The notes under the pieces: model-generated
What the model saw: the letters and a program-made list of their open reading frames with translations, nothing else
What the model was told of the DNA's origin: nothing
Databases searched by the model: none
Source of the DNA: Elephas maximus indicus
Lineage: Eukaryota > Chordata > Mammalia > Proboscidea > Elephantidae
DNA: 64,000 nt
NCBI RefSeq assembly: GCF_024166365.1
Contig: NW_026060237.1
Coordinates: 2,604,001 to 2,668,000, forward strand
Reading direction: 5' to 3'
In this document: positions 1-11,112 of the stretch, in pieces
Layout: every line of letters starts with the position of its first letter
Numbering within the stretch: the first letter of the stretch is position 1
Position numbers and translations under genes: made by a program

Positions 1-121
1 AAAGATGTGGCAGTCTGCTTCCATAAAGATTTACAGCCTCAGAAATCGTACGAGGAAGTTTTACTCTGACCTATATAGTTGCTGTGGGTACCAACCGACC
101 TGATGGCAATGGGTTGGTTTT
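1..121 (+). mobile_element. AfroSINE, 3' part (5' end outside window)
   Basis: Plus-strand tail of the afrotherian tRNA-related SINE. The sequence runs from the 'gtctgcttccataaagattt' segment through the 'actctgacc' block to the 'gatggcaatgggttggtttt' end seen in the other copies here. The 5' half lies outside the window. Confidence 0.8.
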
Positions 122-508
122 CAACATATGTGCCTGGTCCTTTGAGTGGTATTTCCTCCTAGAAGGCACAACCAGAAGAGGTGATTTGTGCATTTGATCA
201 GCTTGACCCTGCACATAGCATGTCCTTTTCTCCATGAGGCTCAGTCTACAGTTGACCAGCTGTGTGCTTCAAAGAGATTTGGAGCCACATGGCTCTGGGT
301 ATGCCAACAACACAGGATGATGATTTCCAGATTTGGAGGAAAACTGGAATGTGCATATTACCACTTACTGGTGTCAGAGGAAAACGAATCATTAGAGCTC
401 TTTATAATCCAATGTGAGAAAACAAGTCCTTGGGGAACAGCCTTATGCACCTACCATTAGGTTGTGTGAGCCAAAGGTGGGTTTGATGCTGCTGAAAATC
501 CAGCGTGA

Positions 509-802
509 GGGCCGTGGTGGTTCAGTGGTAGAATCCTCATCTTCCAAGCTGGAGACCTGGGTTCAATTCCCAGCCAGTGCAGCTCATGCAAAGCCACCAC
601 TTATCTGTCAGAGGAGGCTTTCATGTTGCTGTGATGTTGGACAGGTTTCAGAGGAGCTTCCAGACTAAGACAAACTAGGAAGAAAGTCCTGGGAATCTAC
701 TTTGAAAATCAGCTAATGAAAACCTTGTGGATCACAACGGTCCAGTGCTGTTGCACATGGGGTCGCCATGAGTTGGGACAGCTCAATGGCAGCTAGCAAC
801 AA
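509..802 (+). mobile_element. tRNA-headed SINE, variant family with tRNA-Gly-like promoter
   Basis: The first ~65 bases look like a decayed tRNA-Gly gene. A consensus-like Pol III A box (TGGTTCAGTGG) lies at 518-528 and a B box (GGTTCAATTCC) at 560-570, a normal A-to-B spacing. The body (600-800) shares 'gttgctgtgatg...' and 'cttccagactaagacaaactaggaagaa' stretches with the 5' region of the RTE at 33.2 kb, and ends in the 'gagttgggacagctcaatggcagc' tail typical of afrotherian SINEs. The intervening bases 122-508 hold nothing I recognise. Confidence 0.75.
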
Positions 803-973
803 GAACCCAGCAGCAACCAGCTGCTGCATCACTGGGAACCACATGTCTGATGTCTACCACAATGAACAGATGGTGCCGAGAGTTCATTTTCTTGCACTTA
901 GGAATGATGACACCACCAAAGTGTTGCTCCTTCCACATTTGATGCCAAAAAAGTTACTAGGGTCTAGACTCAC

Positions 974-1130
974 GGGAACCCTGGTGGTACAGTGGTTAAG
1001 AGCTATGGCTGCTAACCAAAAGGTCGACAGTTCAAATCCACCAGGCACACCTTAAGAAAAATACAGGACAGTTCTGCTCTGTCCTATGGGGTCACTATGA
1101 GTAGGAATTGACTCGATGGCAATGGTTATT
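974..1130 (+). mobile_element. AfroSINE (near full length)
   Basis: Starts 'gggaaccctggtggtacagtgg' (degenerate A box), has 'acagttcaaatccaccaggc' (B-box region) and ends 'attgactcgatggcaatgg'. All three landmarks of the family are present in order. Confidence 0.9.
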
Positions 1131-1568
1131 TATTATTTTATTAGATTCCCAGGAATTGGCAGACAATTTAGGACATGAAAAGTTTGATCATCAGGAATGA
1201 TGTATTAGAAGAAGAATAAGACTATCTTTGAAGACTCATATTTTATTCTGGGGGTCTTCCATTCAGCCTTTATTTTGTACAATTTTCAAGGCACCTCTGA
1301 GCTGTAGTTTAACGTGTAGATTGAAGTCCAGGGCTCTTGGTGCAGGGCTGTATTTGCTTACAGTGGGTGCTGAGTTAATATGGGTGGGTCATATGACACC
1401 GATGATGATATCATCCACGTGGACCCAGAGGTGAGATTACTCAGTGGATTTTGTAGTTAGCCTGTGCCAGGGCCTCTAATTCAGCTCTGGTTTCTCTGGC
1501 TGTGCCTACATTTGAGGAAATAAGAGAACCATACTAAGGAAATGCATCTAACTCCACGCTGTGAAAGC

Positions 1569-2261
1569 AAAAAAAAAAAAAAAAAAAAGTTTCTGTCTAG
1601 TAGATGCTTACTCATAGCAACCTTATAGGACAAAGTAGAACTGCCCCATAGGTTTCCAAGGCTTTAATCTTTATGGAAGCAGACTGAGACATCTTTCTCC
1701 TGTGGAGCGTGTATTAGTCATCTAATGCTGCTATAACAGAAATACTACAAATGGACAGCTTTAACAAAGTGATATTTATTCTCGCACAGTCCAGCAGGCT
1801 AGAAGTCGGAATTCAGGGCACCGACCCTGGTGGAAGATTTTCTCTGGAAGAAGGCCCTTGTGATTCATCAGTCTTCCCTTGGTTTTGGAGCATCTCAGTG
1901 CAGGAAACTCAGGTCCAAAGGACGTGCTCTGCTCTTGATACTGTTTTCTTGGTGGTATGAGGATCCCATGTCTCTCTGCTCCCTTCTCTTTTTTATATCT
2001 CAAAAAGATGGCTTAAAACACTACCTAATCTTGTAGACCTCATCAATATAACTGCCACTAATCCATCTTATTACATCATAATGAGAGGATTTATAGCATA
2101 TAAGGAAATCACGTAAAATAGTGGACAATCACAAGATACAGAGACTGATGGCCCAGCTAAGTTCACAGATATTTTGGGGCGGCATAGTTCAATCCATGAC
2201 AGTGTGGCTGATGGGTTTCCTTTAACAGCCTAGTGCCTAGCCACTGCGCCAGCAAGATTCC
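1569..2261 (-). mobile_element. AfroSINE, minus strand, split by an LTR
   Basis: Read on the plus strand it begins with an A run (1569-1588), then 'ctcatagcaaccttataggac' and 'gtagaactgcccc', up to 1709. The rest ('ctgatgggttt...aacagcctagtgcctagccactgcgcc') resumes at 2202. A MaLR-type LTR occupies the gap, so the SINE predates the LTR. Confidence 0.85.
1710..2201 (-). mobile_element. Solo MaLR/ERVL-type LTR nested in AfroSINE
   Basis: Antisense LTR of about 492 bp. The plus strand reads TGTATTAGTCATC at its left edge and ends CAATCCATGACA, so the sense strand has TG...CA termini and the familiar TGTCATGGATTGAA start. The polyadenylation signal is present in sense orientation near 1768-1785. 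A 5-bp flank GAGCG (1705-1709) and diverged GTGTG (2202-2206) fit a target duplication. No internal retroviral sequence is present. Confidence 0.8.
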
Positions 2262-2310
2262 TTTGAAAGCTAAAATCCATAAGAAAAGATGCTTAACATT
2301 TTCAGCAATT

Positions 2311-2510
2311 GTTGCTGTGGGCAGTCAGGTCAATTCCAATATATAGTGATCCTATAGATCAGAGTAGAACTGACCCATAAGGTTTCCGAGGCTGTAATCT
2401 TTATGGGAGGTGATTGCCAGGTTTTTCTTTCACAGAGCGACTGGGTGGGTTCAAACTATCATTCTGTTGGTTAGCAGCAAGGCACTTAACCACTGAGCCA
2501 CAAGGACTCC
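2311..2510 (-). mobile_element. AfroSINE, minus strand
   Basis: Full-length type copy: 'gttgctgtgggcagtcaggtc' tail side, 'tcagagtagaactgacccat', then 'ggttagcagcaaggcacttaac' and 'gagccacaaggactcc' at the head. Confidence 0.85.
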
Positions 2511-2519
2511 TTTATTAGT

Positions 2520-3340
2520 CATTATGAAAATAGAAACCAAAGCCACAATGATACGCCACTTCACAAGCACTAGGATGGCTATCATGAGAAAATCAGACAA
2601 TAACAAGTGTTGGTGAGGATGTGGAATTATTGAAACCCTTATCTACTGCTGGTGGGAATAAACAATGGTGCAGCCACTATGGAAAACATTTTTGGTGGTC
2701 CCTCACAGAAGAAGACCATATTGCCCAGCAATTCCTCTCCTAGGTATATACTGAAAAAAAAAAAAATTTGAAAGCTAGGACTCAAGCAGAAATTTGTCCC
2801 AAATGTTTACAGCAGCAGTATTCACAATAGCCAAAATGCAGAAACAATCCATTGTCCATTAACTGATGAATGGATAAAAAGAAAATATGATGTAGTCATG
2901 TTGTTGTTAGGTGCCATCAAATCATCTCCAACTCATGCCTTGAGGTATAACTTTCTTCATTACCCAGTCTTGCACCATCTTCATGATGTTTGCTATTTTC
3001 AAGCCCATTCTTGCAGCAACTGTGTCTATCCAGGTATAGCCATAAACTGAATATTATTCAACCACACAGGAATGAGGTACTGATTCATGCTATGCACAGA
3101 TGAACCTTGGAAACATTATGCTCAGTGAAATATGCCAGACACAAATGGAAAGATGCTGTATGATCCCATGCACATGAAATATTGAGAATAGGGAAATCCA
3201 TGGAGACAAAGTGGATCAGTGGTTACCAGAGAGTGGAGGATGGGAGTTATTGCTGAACTGGTGTAAAGTTTCTGTTTGGAGTGAGGAAAAGTTTTGCAAA
3301 TGCATAGATTGTGGTGATGGTCATCAAAAAAAAAAAAAAA
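2520..3340 (+). mobile_element. Old L1 (L1M-type) 3' end, interrupted by RTE fragment
   Basis: The 2520-2900 part carries the ORF2 C-terminal/3'UTR hallmarks 'tgttggtgaggatgtgg', 'ctgctggtgggaa' and 'ggtgcagccactatgg'. After a ~135-bp insertion it resumes at ~3035 with 'ctgaatattattcaacc' and 'ccttggaaacattatgctcagtg', ending at the A run 3326-3340. No usable reading frame remains. Confidence 0.8.
2901..3034 (-). mobile_element. RTE LINE 3' tail fragment inserted in old L1
   Basis: Begins with TTG repeats and 'aggtgccatcaaatc', then 'ccaactcatgcc' and 'gcagcaactgtgtc', the reverse complement of the RTE 3' end seen at 35.1 kb. It splits a single older L1. Flanks 'tagtcat' and 'tagccat' may be a diverged target duplication. 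Confidence 0.75.
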
Positions 3341-3740
3341 CAACTAATTGTCCAATAGTTAATGGAAATGCATTGCCCCATGGTCCAAGCATAAGACTGG
3401 ATTATAATATTAAAGTCTTCAGTCAGTGGTAAGCAACTCGAGCAGTTACTGACTGTGTCTTATGAATAAGTTTCTATGCCTCACCCAAGGAAAGGTCTGG
3501 TGACACTCTGGCTAATTTCACCCAGAGGTGAGAAATTGTCAATAAATCTGGCAATAAAAGTGTCAAGCACGTTTGTGGGGACATACTGTTCAGCACCATT
3601 GAGGAAGGGATTTGTTTGTTTTGGCAAATCAAGAAAGACTTTGCAAAGGAGAAGGCATAGAAGACAGACTTGGATAGATAAGTAGGATTTTGAGAGACAA
3701 AGAGAAGGATAGTGGAGAAAATGTTTTGAGTGGTGGCCCT
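3341..3740. other. No recognised feature
   Basis: AT-rich sequence with short chance reading frames on both strands. No splice-bounded exon, repeat consensus or RNA gene was recognised. Confidence 0.5.
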
Positions 3741-3744
3741 TTCG

Positions 3745-4165
3745 ATGCACCTGTGTTGTAATTCATAGGCCCTGTGAATGGGATCTTCTTGGAAAAAGGG
3801 TTGTTGCAGATGCAATTAATTGTAGCATCTTGAGATGAAACCATCCTGGACTACTGATGGGCTTTAAATACAATGACTAGTATCTTTATAAGAGGTAAAG
3901 GAGAGACACCCAAGGAGGGTGAAGACCATGTGAAGACAGAGGCAGAGATTGGAGTGATGCAGCCACAAGTCAAGGATGCCTGGGGCCACCAGAAGCTGAA
4001 AGAGACAAGGAAGGATCCTCCTGTAGAGCTTTGGAGAGTTGTGGTCCCACCAACACCATGATTTTGGACTTTAGGTCTGCATCTTCTAACTTCTAGGGAG
4101 ACTCTGCCCTTAGAGGCCTTGGCTTTGAACTCTGATGACAGTGGTGACAGCTGAACACTCAATAA
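3745..4165 (+). mobile_element. MLT1-like LTR, sense, truncated at 3' end
   Basis: Ordered matches to the remembered MLT1 consensus: 'ttcttggaaaaagggttgttgcagatg', 'ggactttgg..ttaaatacaatgactagtat', 'tataagaggtaaaggaga', 'catgtgaagacagaggcagag' and 'ccaccagaagctgaaagag'. The open frames over it on both strands are incidental. Confidence 0.75.
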
Positions 4166-4890
4166 ATCTAAACATCTATTTCCAAAGGTCGCTTGTTAAA
4201 ATCATAAAGGATCATGAGAAGGACTTACCATTTCCCATCATTGTTAAACCACCCAGGTGATATGAATGCTGCTTCTTTTGGGTTCATATCAAAACACATT
4301 TCATTTAGGTATGCAACACCTTTGTTCAAATTCCCAGAGGACCCCACAAATGTAGTCTCATTAATCTTCATGGCAGTTTTTGGAGCTGTGTGTCAGCTAT
4401 GGGCATGGTTTATAGGTTAGGGAAACAAGAGGAAGACAGCAGGTTCTTACCTCAGGCTGCAAGCCAATTTCTTTCCTGGCTGAGCCACAAGTCTTATTGT
4501 GGAAAATTCTCCGAGGAGTCTTCACACCGCTCAGGGAATTGTTGCTGCCTAAATGCTGCCACAGGCAGATGGCATTTCAGAAGAATTCTTTGCATGATAG
4601 TGACAGAAAAAGACAACTCACTTTAGGAATGTGGAAACACAGAGGCATTCTTTTCCTAGGGCATCTCGCCATGCTTGGCAATTGAGCTGCTAAGATATCT
4701 GAAGAATTCAACTCGTTTTGGAGGATGAGAAGTCCATTCTCTGGATAATGTTGCCAGGATTGAAAGTAATCCCATTCAAGTTTCTTGGTTTAAAGGAGAC
4801 ACCATCAAAACAAAGAGTGAAATTGTGAAGTTGGACTCAAATGTTGAAGACAGTGTAGATTATGGAAATGATGATGTTTCTCCAGAGTTG
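4166..4890. other. No recognised feature
   Basis: Non-repetitive by eye. Short frames occur on the plus strand (for example 4390-4626) without splice context or a recognisable protein signature. Confidence 0.5.
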
Positions 4891-4892
4891 TC

Positions 4893-5207
4893 AGCAGATT
4901 ATAGATTGTTGGGTGCCGAGAAGTTGGTTCCAACTCATAGGAACCCAATGTACAACAGAACAAAACACAACCTGGCCCTGCACTATCCTCACAATTGTTG
5001 CTATGTTTGACCCATTGTTACAGCTACTGTGTCAATCCATCTATTTTAGAGTCTTCCTCTTTTCTGCTGACCCTCTACCAAGCATGATGTCCTTCTTCAG
5101 GAACTGGACCATCCTGATAACATTTCCAAGGTATGTGAGATAAAGTTTCGCCATCCTTGCTTCTAAGGCGTATTCTGGCTATACTTCCTTCAAGACAAAT
5201 TACAATT
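4893..5207 (-). mobile_element. RTE LINE 3' end fragment
   Basis: Contains 'gttgggtgccgagaagttggttccaactcat', 'tttctgctgaccctctaccaagcatgatgtcc' and 'atccttgcttctaaggcg' in the same order as the minus-strand RTE at 35.1-35.4 kb. This is the C-terminal coding end plus 3' tail of the element. Confidence 0.85.
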
Positions 5208-6723
5208 ATTAGAATAAATATTGAAGAGATCCAGTTAATACTCATTTTTAAATCTTCAAGCTGAAGCAAAGAAAATGAAAATCTGGTGACACTGAAAATT
5301 CCTACACAATTGTTGTTAGTTGTTCCTTTGCCAGTGCATTTTTATTGTATTGACTATACAAAACGTGTTGCCAGGAAAAGACCATGTTTCATTAAGTGAA
5401 GTTCTTTATTCAAAGAAATAATGTGGGGAGGCAGGGCCAAGATGGCAGAGTAGTCAGACCCTTCCCTCTTACAACAAAGACTCAAAAAATAAGTGAAATG
5501 ATTGTATTTATGACAAGCTCAGAGCCCTGAACATCAAAGGCAACGTTAGAAAACAGACTGAGCAGCAGGCAGAGGGGAGAGAGAGTTCAGAACTGGGGAA
5601 GACTTGCCAGACCTGAATCAGTGGGAATCCTCAGGCACCATTCCCAGGAGCAATGTTGGTGGACTGATAGTAGCACTCATCCACAGTTTCCTCAGGGAGA
5701 AACAGCCAGCTGCAAAGCCTACTCACACCTCTGGAACCAGAGAAGAATGGCACTCCCTGCAAAAGCTAAGTGCTTGAGTGTATTTTACTGCAGCCCCAGC
5801 CTCCAAGCCAGCTTCGATGGCTGTTGATATCCCTGGGCCTAAGGTCAGTCCTGTTGATCGCTCTGAACTGTTCTTCTGGCCTTGGAGAAGGAATCAGTTC
5901 ACAGTTTGGAGAAAAGATAATTTGCCAGCCCCACTAACCTGGGGAGCTCACGACAGAAGCGGCTCCTGTCCAGGCATAAATGATCCATTGATTTTAAATA
6001 CCTTTCCCGCCTGCACGGACCTGTGTGGACCTATTTCAGGAGAATAGGCCCTTGTTGGCTGGCTGCAACTGTTTCAGCTGTGCAGTGGAGAGGTGGGTGT
6101 TTGATACCACTTTGCCTATTAAACAGGGTCCTCACCTACCCACATCAGGGGCCTAAGGACCTGTGGGTCCACTCACATCACCCAGCCACCCGCAGCAGGG
6201 GTCCAAGAATAACTGGTATCTCCCATTCCTTACAACAAAAAGCATTGGGTACCCATGGTTTGACTGCAGAATCCACCCATCTGTGCATTCTAGGGAACAG
6301 TGATGCATTTTCCTTGCATAAACTCAAGGGACGGTTCTCAGCCCCTCCCTTGTTGAAAGCATGACCCCCTGCCGCAACTAGATACCTGTACCTACACCAA
6401 TCGCCCTGGCTATCTATGACTGTAGGACAGAGATTGGACCTCACACTTGATGACAAACTACTTGGACACCTGAGCTGAATTCACAGAAGAAAAGTGAATG
6501 GACTCCTAGGCACATATACCTAATAACAGCTCTAGCCATCTGGCAACAGGATGTTAGAGCTTCAAAGGTGGAAATAATCAAGCTAGCTTACTCAAGCAAC
6601 CTACTGTGACATTTCAAAACAAAGCAAGAAGCTAGGATATAATAAGCAAGCATAAACTAATACAAAAATGTATAGATGGGTCAAAGACAACAGTCGATAT
6701 CAAATCATATATAGAAGCAGACC

Positions 6724-7690
6724 ATGATCACTTCAACAAGTTCTCAAAACAAAGAATCAAGGGATCTTCTAGATGAAGGTGCCTTCCTGGGACTACCAGA
6801 TGCAGAATACAAAAGATTCATATACAGAACTCTTCAAGACATCAGGAGTGAGATCAGGAAAGATACCAGACAATATGCAAACAAGTCAAGGACCACGCAT
6901 AAAGCAGTTGAAGAAATTAAAATGGTTATTCAAGAAGATAATGAAATATTTAATAAGGTGCGAGAATCCACAGAGAGACAGCAATCAGAAATTCAGATTA
7001 ACAATAAAATTACAGAATTAGACAATGCAATAGAAAGTCAGAGGAGCAGAATAGTGGAAGTGGAAGCCAGAAGTACTAAGATTGAAGATAAAACACTTGG
7101 CACCAATATATTTGAAGAAAAATTAGATAAAAGAATTAAAAAAAATGAAGAAACCCTAAGAATCATGTGGGACTCTATCAAGAGAAATGATCTACGAGTG
7201 ATTGGAGTACCAGAACAGGGAGGGATAACAGAAAATACAGAGAGAATCGCTGAAAACTTGTTGGCAGAAAACTTCCTTGGTATTGTGAAAGATGAGATGA
7301 TTTCTATCCAAGATGCTCATCGAACTCCACATAAGGTAGATCTTAAAAGAAAACCACGAGACATAGTATAATGAAACTTGCCAAAACCAAAGATAAAAAA
7401 GAGGATTTTAAGAGCAGCTAGGGATAAACAAAAAGTCACCTATATAGGAGTGTCGATAAGAATAAGCTCAGACTACTCAGCAGACACCATGCACCAAGAA
7501 GGCAATGGGATAACTTACACAAAGTATTGAAGGAAAAAAAAAAATCGTCAGCCAAGAATCATATATCCAGTAAAACTCTTTCTCAAATATGAAGGCAAAA
7601 TTAGGACATTTCCAGGTAAACAGAAGTTTAAGAAATTCGTCAAAACGAAACCAAAACTACAAGAAATAATAAAGAGAGTGCTCCGGCTAG
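6724..7690 (+). pseudogene. L1-A ORF1 (RNA-binding nucleic-acid chaperone), disrupted
   Basis: An uninterrupted 215-codon frame (6724-7371) starts MITSTSSQNKESRD and carries the long alpha-helical coiled-coil segment (about residues 35-125, with many heptad I/L/V positions and K/E/Q). It continues into the RRM-like domain with the motifs VIGVPEQGG and QDAHRTPHKVD. At 'RKPRDIV' the frame ends after a short deletion. The remaining C-terminal domain is recognisable to about 7690 in shifted frames. Intact family members are about 330-370 residues. The start ATG follows the same 'gaagcagaccatgat' context as in the two other L1 copies. The protein would trimerise and coat L1 RNA, but this copy cannot make it. 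Confidence 0.85.
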
Positions 7691-8142
7691 AAAACTAATA
7701 ATTACAGATAAAAACTGAAGACAATAACACGGGACAGAGCAACCAGATTCAACATACTTAGGGAAATCACAAAAATAAATCAAGATTAAAAAATGCTCAA
7801 GATGAGGAAACAGCGATGTTATTACGTAAAAGGAGAAATTAAAACAAAAATGAGGAACTAAGAAATGGAGTCATAGATATTTCATATGGAGAGGAAAACA
7901 AGGTGATACAAACAAGTAAAAGTCAGGTTTAAACTTAGAAAAGTAGGGTACATATTAAAGTAACCACCAAGGAGACTAACAATCCTACTCATCAAAATAA
8001 AATACAAAAAAAAAAAAAAAAAATAGAGTCCCAGCAGTAACAAAATCAAGTAAAAGCAAAAGACAATATATAAAGATAAACTACTGAGCACAAAAAATTC
8101 TGTGGGAAAAAGGAACTGTCGACATCACACAAAAAATTATCA

Positions 8143-10720
8143 AAATGACAGCACTAAACTCATACCTATCCATAACTCTGCTGAATGTAAATGTACCAAA
8201 TGAACCAATAAAGAGACAGAGTGTGGCAGATGGATTAAGAAAACATGATCCATCTACATGATGTCTACAAGAGACACACCTTAGACTTAGAGACAACAAA
8301 AAAGTAAAACTCAAAGGATGGAAAAAAAGATACCAAGCAAACAAGAGTCAAAAAAAGAACAGGAGTGGCAATAGTAATTCCTGAAAGAACAGACTTTTAA
8401 GCTAAGTCCAACACAAAGGATAAGAAAGGACACTGTATAATGATTAAATGGAAAATATACCAGGAGGATACAATCATACTAAATATTTATGTGCCCAGTG
8501 ACAGGGCTGCAAGATACATAAAACTAAAACTTTAATAGCATTGAAAAGTTAGATAGACAGCTGCACAATTATAGTAGGAGATGTCAACATACCATTTTCA
8601 GTGAAGGACAGAACATCCAGAAAGGAGCTCATTAAAGACAGAAGATCTAAATACCACAATCAGCCAACCTGACCTCATAGACAGATACACAGCACTCCAC
8701 CTAACAGCAGCCACGTATACTTTCTTTTCTTGTGCACATGGAACATTTCTAGAATAGACCACATATCAGGTCATAAAGCAAGCCTTGGCAGAATCCAAAA
8801 CATCAAAATATTACAAAGCATCTTCTCTGACCATAAAGCCATAAAAGTGGAAATCAATAACAGAAAAAGCAGGGAAAAGGAATCAAACACTTGGAAACTG
8901 AACAACACTTTACTCAAAAATGACTGGATTACAGAAGAAATTAAGGATGGAATAAAGAAATTCACAGAATGCAATGAGACTAAAAACACTTCCTATCAGA
9001 ACCTTTGGGACACCGCGAAAGCAGTGCTCAGAGGTCCATGTAAATCAATAAATACACACATACAAAAAGAATAAATGGCCAAAGTCAAATAATTATCCCT
9101 ACAACTTGAACAAATACAGGGAGCAACAAAAGAAACCTTCAGGCACCAGAAGAAAGTAAATAATAAAAATTAGAACAGAATTAAATGAAACAGAAAGCAG
9201 AGAAATAATTGAAAGAGGTAGCAAGATCAACATCTGGTTCTTTGAAAAAAATTAAGAAAATTGATAAACCGATGGCCAAACTGACAAAAAAGCAAATAAC
9301 CTGAATAAGAAATGAGATGGGCAATATCAAAAAAGACAAAACTGACATGAAAAGAATCATGCCAGATAACTACGAGAAGCTGTATTCTAAAATATTTAAA
9401 ACCTAGAAGAAATAGCTGAATTTCTAGAAACACACTACCTACCTAAATTAACACAAACAGAGGTAGAACAACTAAACAGACCCATAACAAAAGAAGAGAT
9501 TGAAGAGGTAATCAAAATCTGCCAACAACAACAAAAAAACCCTGGCCCAGACAGCTTCGCTGGAGAGTTCTACCAAACTTTCAGACAAGAGTGAACACCA
9601 CTACTAAAGGTATTTCATAGCATAGAAAAGGACAGAATACTTCCAAACTAGTTCTGTGAAGCCAGTCTATCCCTGATACCAAAACCAGGTAAAGATGCCA
9701 AAAAAAAAAAATAATAATAATAATTAAATTAAAAACCTATATGCCGCATGAACTTAGATGCAAAAATCCTCAACAAAATTCTAGCCAATAGAATTCACAA
9801 CATATCAACAATATAATTCACCATGAAGGAGTGAGATTCATACCAGATATGCAGGGATGGTTCCACATTAGAAAAACAATGTAATCTACCACATAAGTAA
9901 AACAAAAACCAAGAATCACATGATTTTATCAATTGATGCAGAAAAGGCAGTTGACAAAGTTCAATACCCATTCATGATAAAAACTCTCAGTAAGATAGGA
10001 ATAGAAGGAAAATTCCTCAACATAATAAAGTTAATTTATACAAAGCCAACAGCCAGCATCATCCTAAATGGAGAGAGTCTGAAAGCACTCCACATTGATA
10101 TCGGGAGCCAAACAAAGATGCCCTTTATCACCAGTCTTATTCAACATTGTGCTGGATGTCCTAGTCAGAGCAATTAGGCTAGATGATGAAATAAAAGGCA
10201 TCCAGATTTGTAAGGAAGAAATAAAAGTATCTTTATCTGCAGATGACATAATCTTATACACAGAAAACCCTAAAGAATTCTCAAGAAAACTACTGAAACT
10301 AATAGAAGATTTCAGAAGAGTATCAGGATACAAGATAAACATACAAAAATCAGTTGGATTCCTCTACACCAACAAAAAGAACATCGAAGGGGAAATCACC
10401 AAATGAATACCATTTGCAGTAGCCCCCAAGAAGATAAAATACTTAGCAATAAATTTAGCACTACGAAATCTAAACACTACTGCAAAAAAACAAAAGAGAG
10501 CTACATAAGTGAAAAAACGTACGTTGCTCATGGATTTGAAGACTTAACCTTGTAAAAATGGCTATTCTACCAAAAGTGATACATGCATACAATGTAACTC
10601 CAATCCAAATTCCAAGGACAGTTTTCATGAGATGAAGAAATCACCAACTTCATGTGGAAGGGAAAGGGGGCCTGGGTAAGGAAAGCATTACTGAAAAGGA
10701 AGAACAAAGTGGGAAGCCTC
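8143..10720 (+). pseudogene. L1-A ORF2 (endonuclease-reverse transcriptase), multiply broken
   Basis: Starts MTALNSYLS and retains CLQETHLRLRD of the apurinic-type endonuclease and a short frame (8730-9074) with the catalytic SDHKAIKVEINN segment. The RT domain follows at about 9640-10400. Its active-site motif is SADD at 10236-10247 where the family has FADD. Several in-frame stops and indels separate these blocks, including an A-run expansion near 9700. The zinc-knuckle C-terminus is absent because the element stops near 10720. Confidence 0.85.
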
Positions 10721-10800
10721 AGAGTAATGCAGCACCAGTTAGTGTTTTGTTCTGTTGTACGTAAGGTTGTCATGAGTTGGAGTCAAGTCAATAACAGTTA
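10720..10800 (+). mobile_element. RTE LINE 3' tail joined directly to L1-A
   Basis: 'gttttgttctgttgtacgtaagg' and 'gtcatgagttggagtcaag' match the RTE 3' end at 12.33-12.37 kb in the same orientation. The join to L1 ORF2 has no poly-A between. Confidence 0.75.
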
Positions 10801-10968
10801 TCTATTTATCTGTCTGTCTGTCTTTCCATCCCCCATCCATCCCTCCACCCACAAACCCATCCATCCATCCATCCATCCATCCAACCATCCATCCATCCAC
10901 CCATCCCCTATCCATCCACCCACCCACCCATCCATCCATCCATCCACCCACCCATCCATCCATCATCT
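10800..10968 (+). repeat. TCTG then CCAT/CCAC microsatellite
   Basis: (TCTG)n at about 10807-10823 passes into imperfect (CCAT)n/(CCAC)n to 10968. The apparent HPSIHPS-repeat protein (plus) and GGWMDGW-repeat protein (minus) read from it are artefacts of the repeat. Pyrimidine-rich TTTC sequence continues to about 11058. Confidence 0.95.
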
Positions 10969-11059
10969 TAAACTTCTGTCTATTGTATCTCACATATTTC
11001 CTTCCTCTCTTTTTTCTTTCTTTTGTGTTTTCTTTCTTTCTTTTTTGTTTTCTTTCTTA

Positions 11060-11112
11060 CCATGACTTGGGTCAGGAGCACCTTAGTCTTTGAGTTGACA
11101 TCTTTGCTTTTT
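11060..11112 (-). mobile_element. RTE LINE fragment
   Basis: 'catgacttgggtcaggagcaccttagtct' and 'tgacatctttgctttt' match 35.55-35.6 kb of the minus-strand RTE. It is short but specific. Confidence 0.6.

Larger units (their letters stand above)
5424..10720 (+). mobile_element. L1-A: decayed L1 with 5'UTR, ORF1 and most of ORF2, 3' part lost
   Basis: The element starts with a CCAAGATGGC YY1-type motif at 5437-5446, as do the two other L1 starts in the window. The 5'UTR runs to 6723, ORF1 starts at 6724 and ORF2 at about 8143. It stops abruptly at about 10720, in the ORF2 region equivalent to 45.17 kb of the 39.5-kb L1, and passes directly into an RTE tail, so the ORF2 C-terminus and 3'UTR are missing. 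Confidence 0.9.

Noticed and set aside
509..575. Possible functional tRNA-Gly gene
   Set aside because: A and B boxes are good, but the acceptor stem does not close, no Pol III terminator follows directly and the sequence runs on into a SINE body.
3851..4162. 103-residue minus-strand frame
   Set aside because: Lies antisense to an MLT1-like LTR. Related frames arise from this LTR type by chance.
10652..11065. 137-residue plus-strand protein rich in HPSIHPS
   Set aside because: Translation of the CCAT microsatellite plus a TTTC tract. No independent coding signal.
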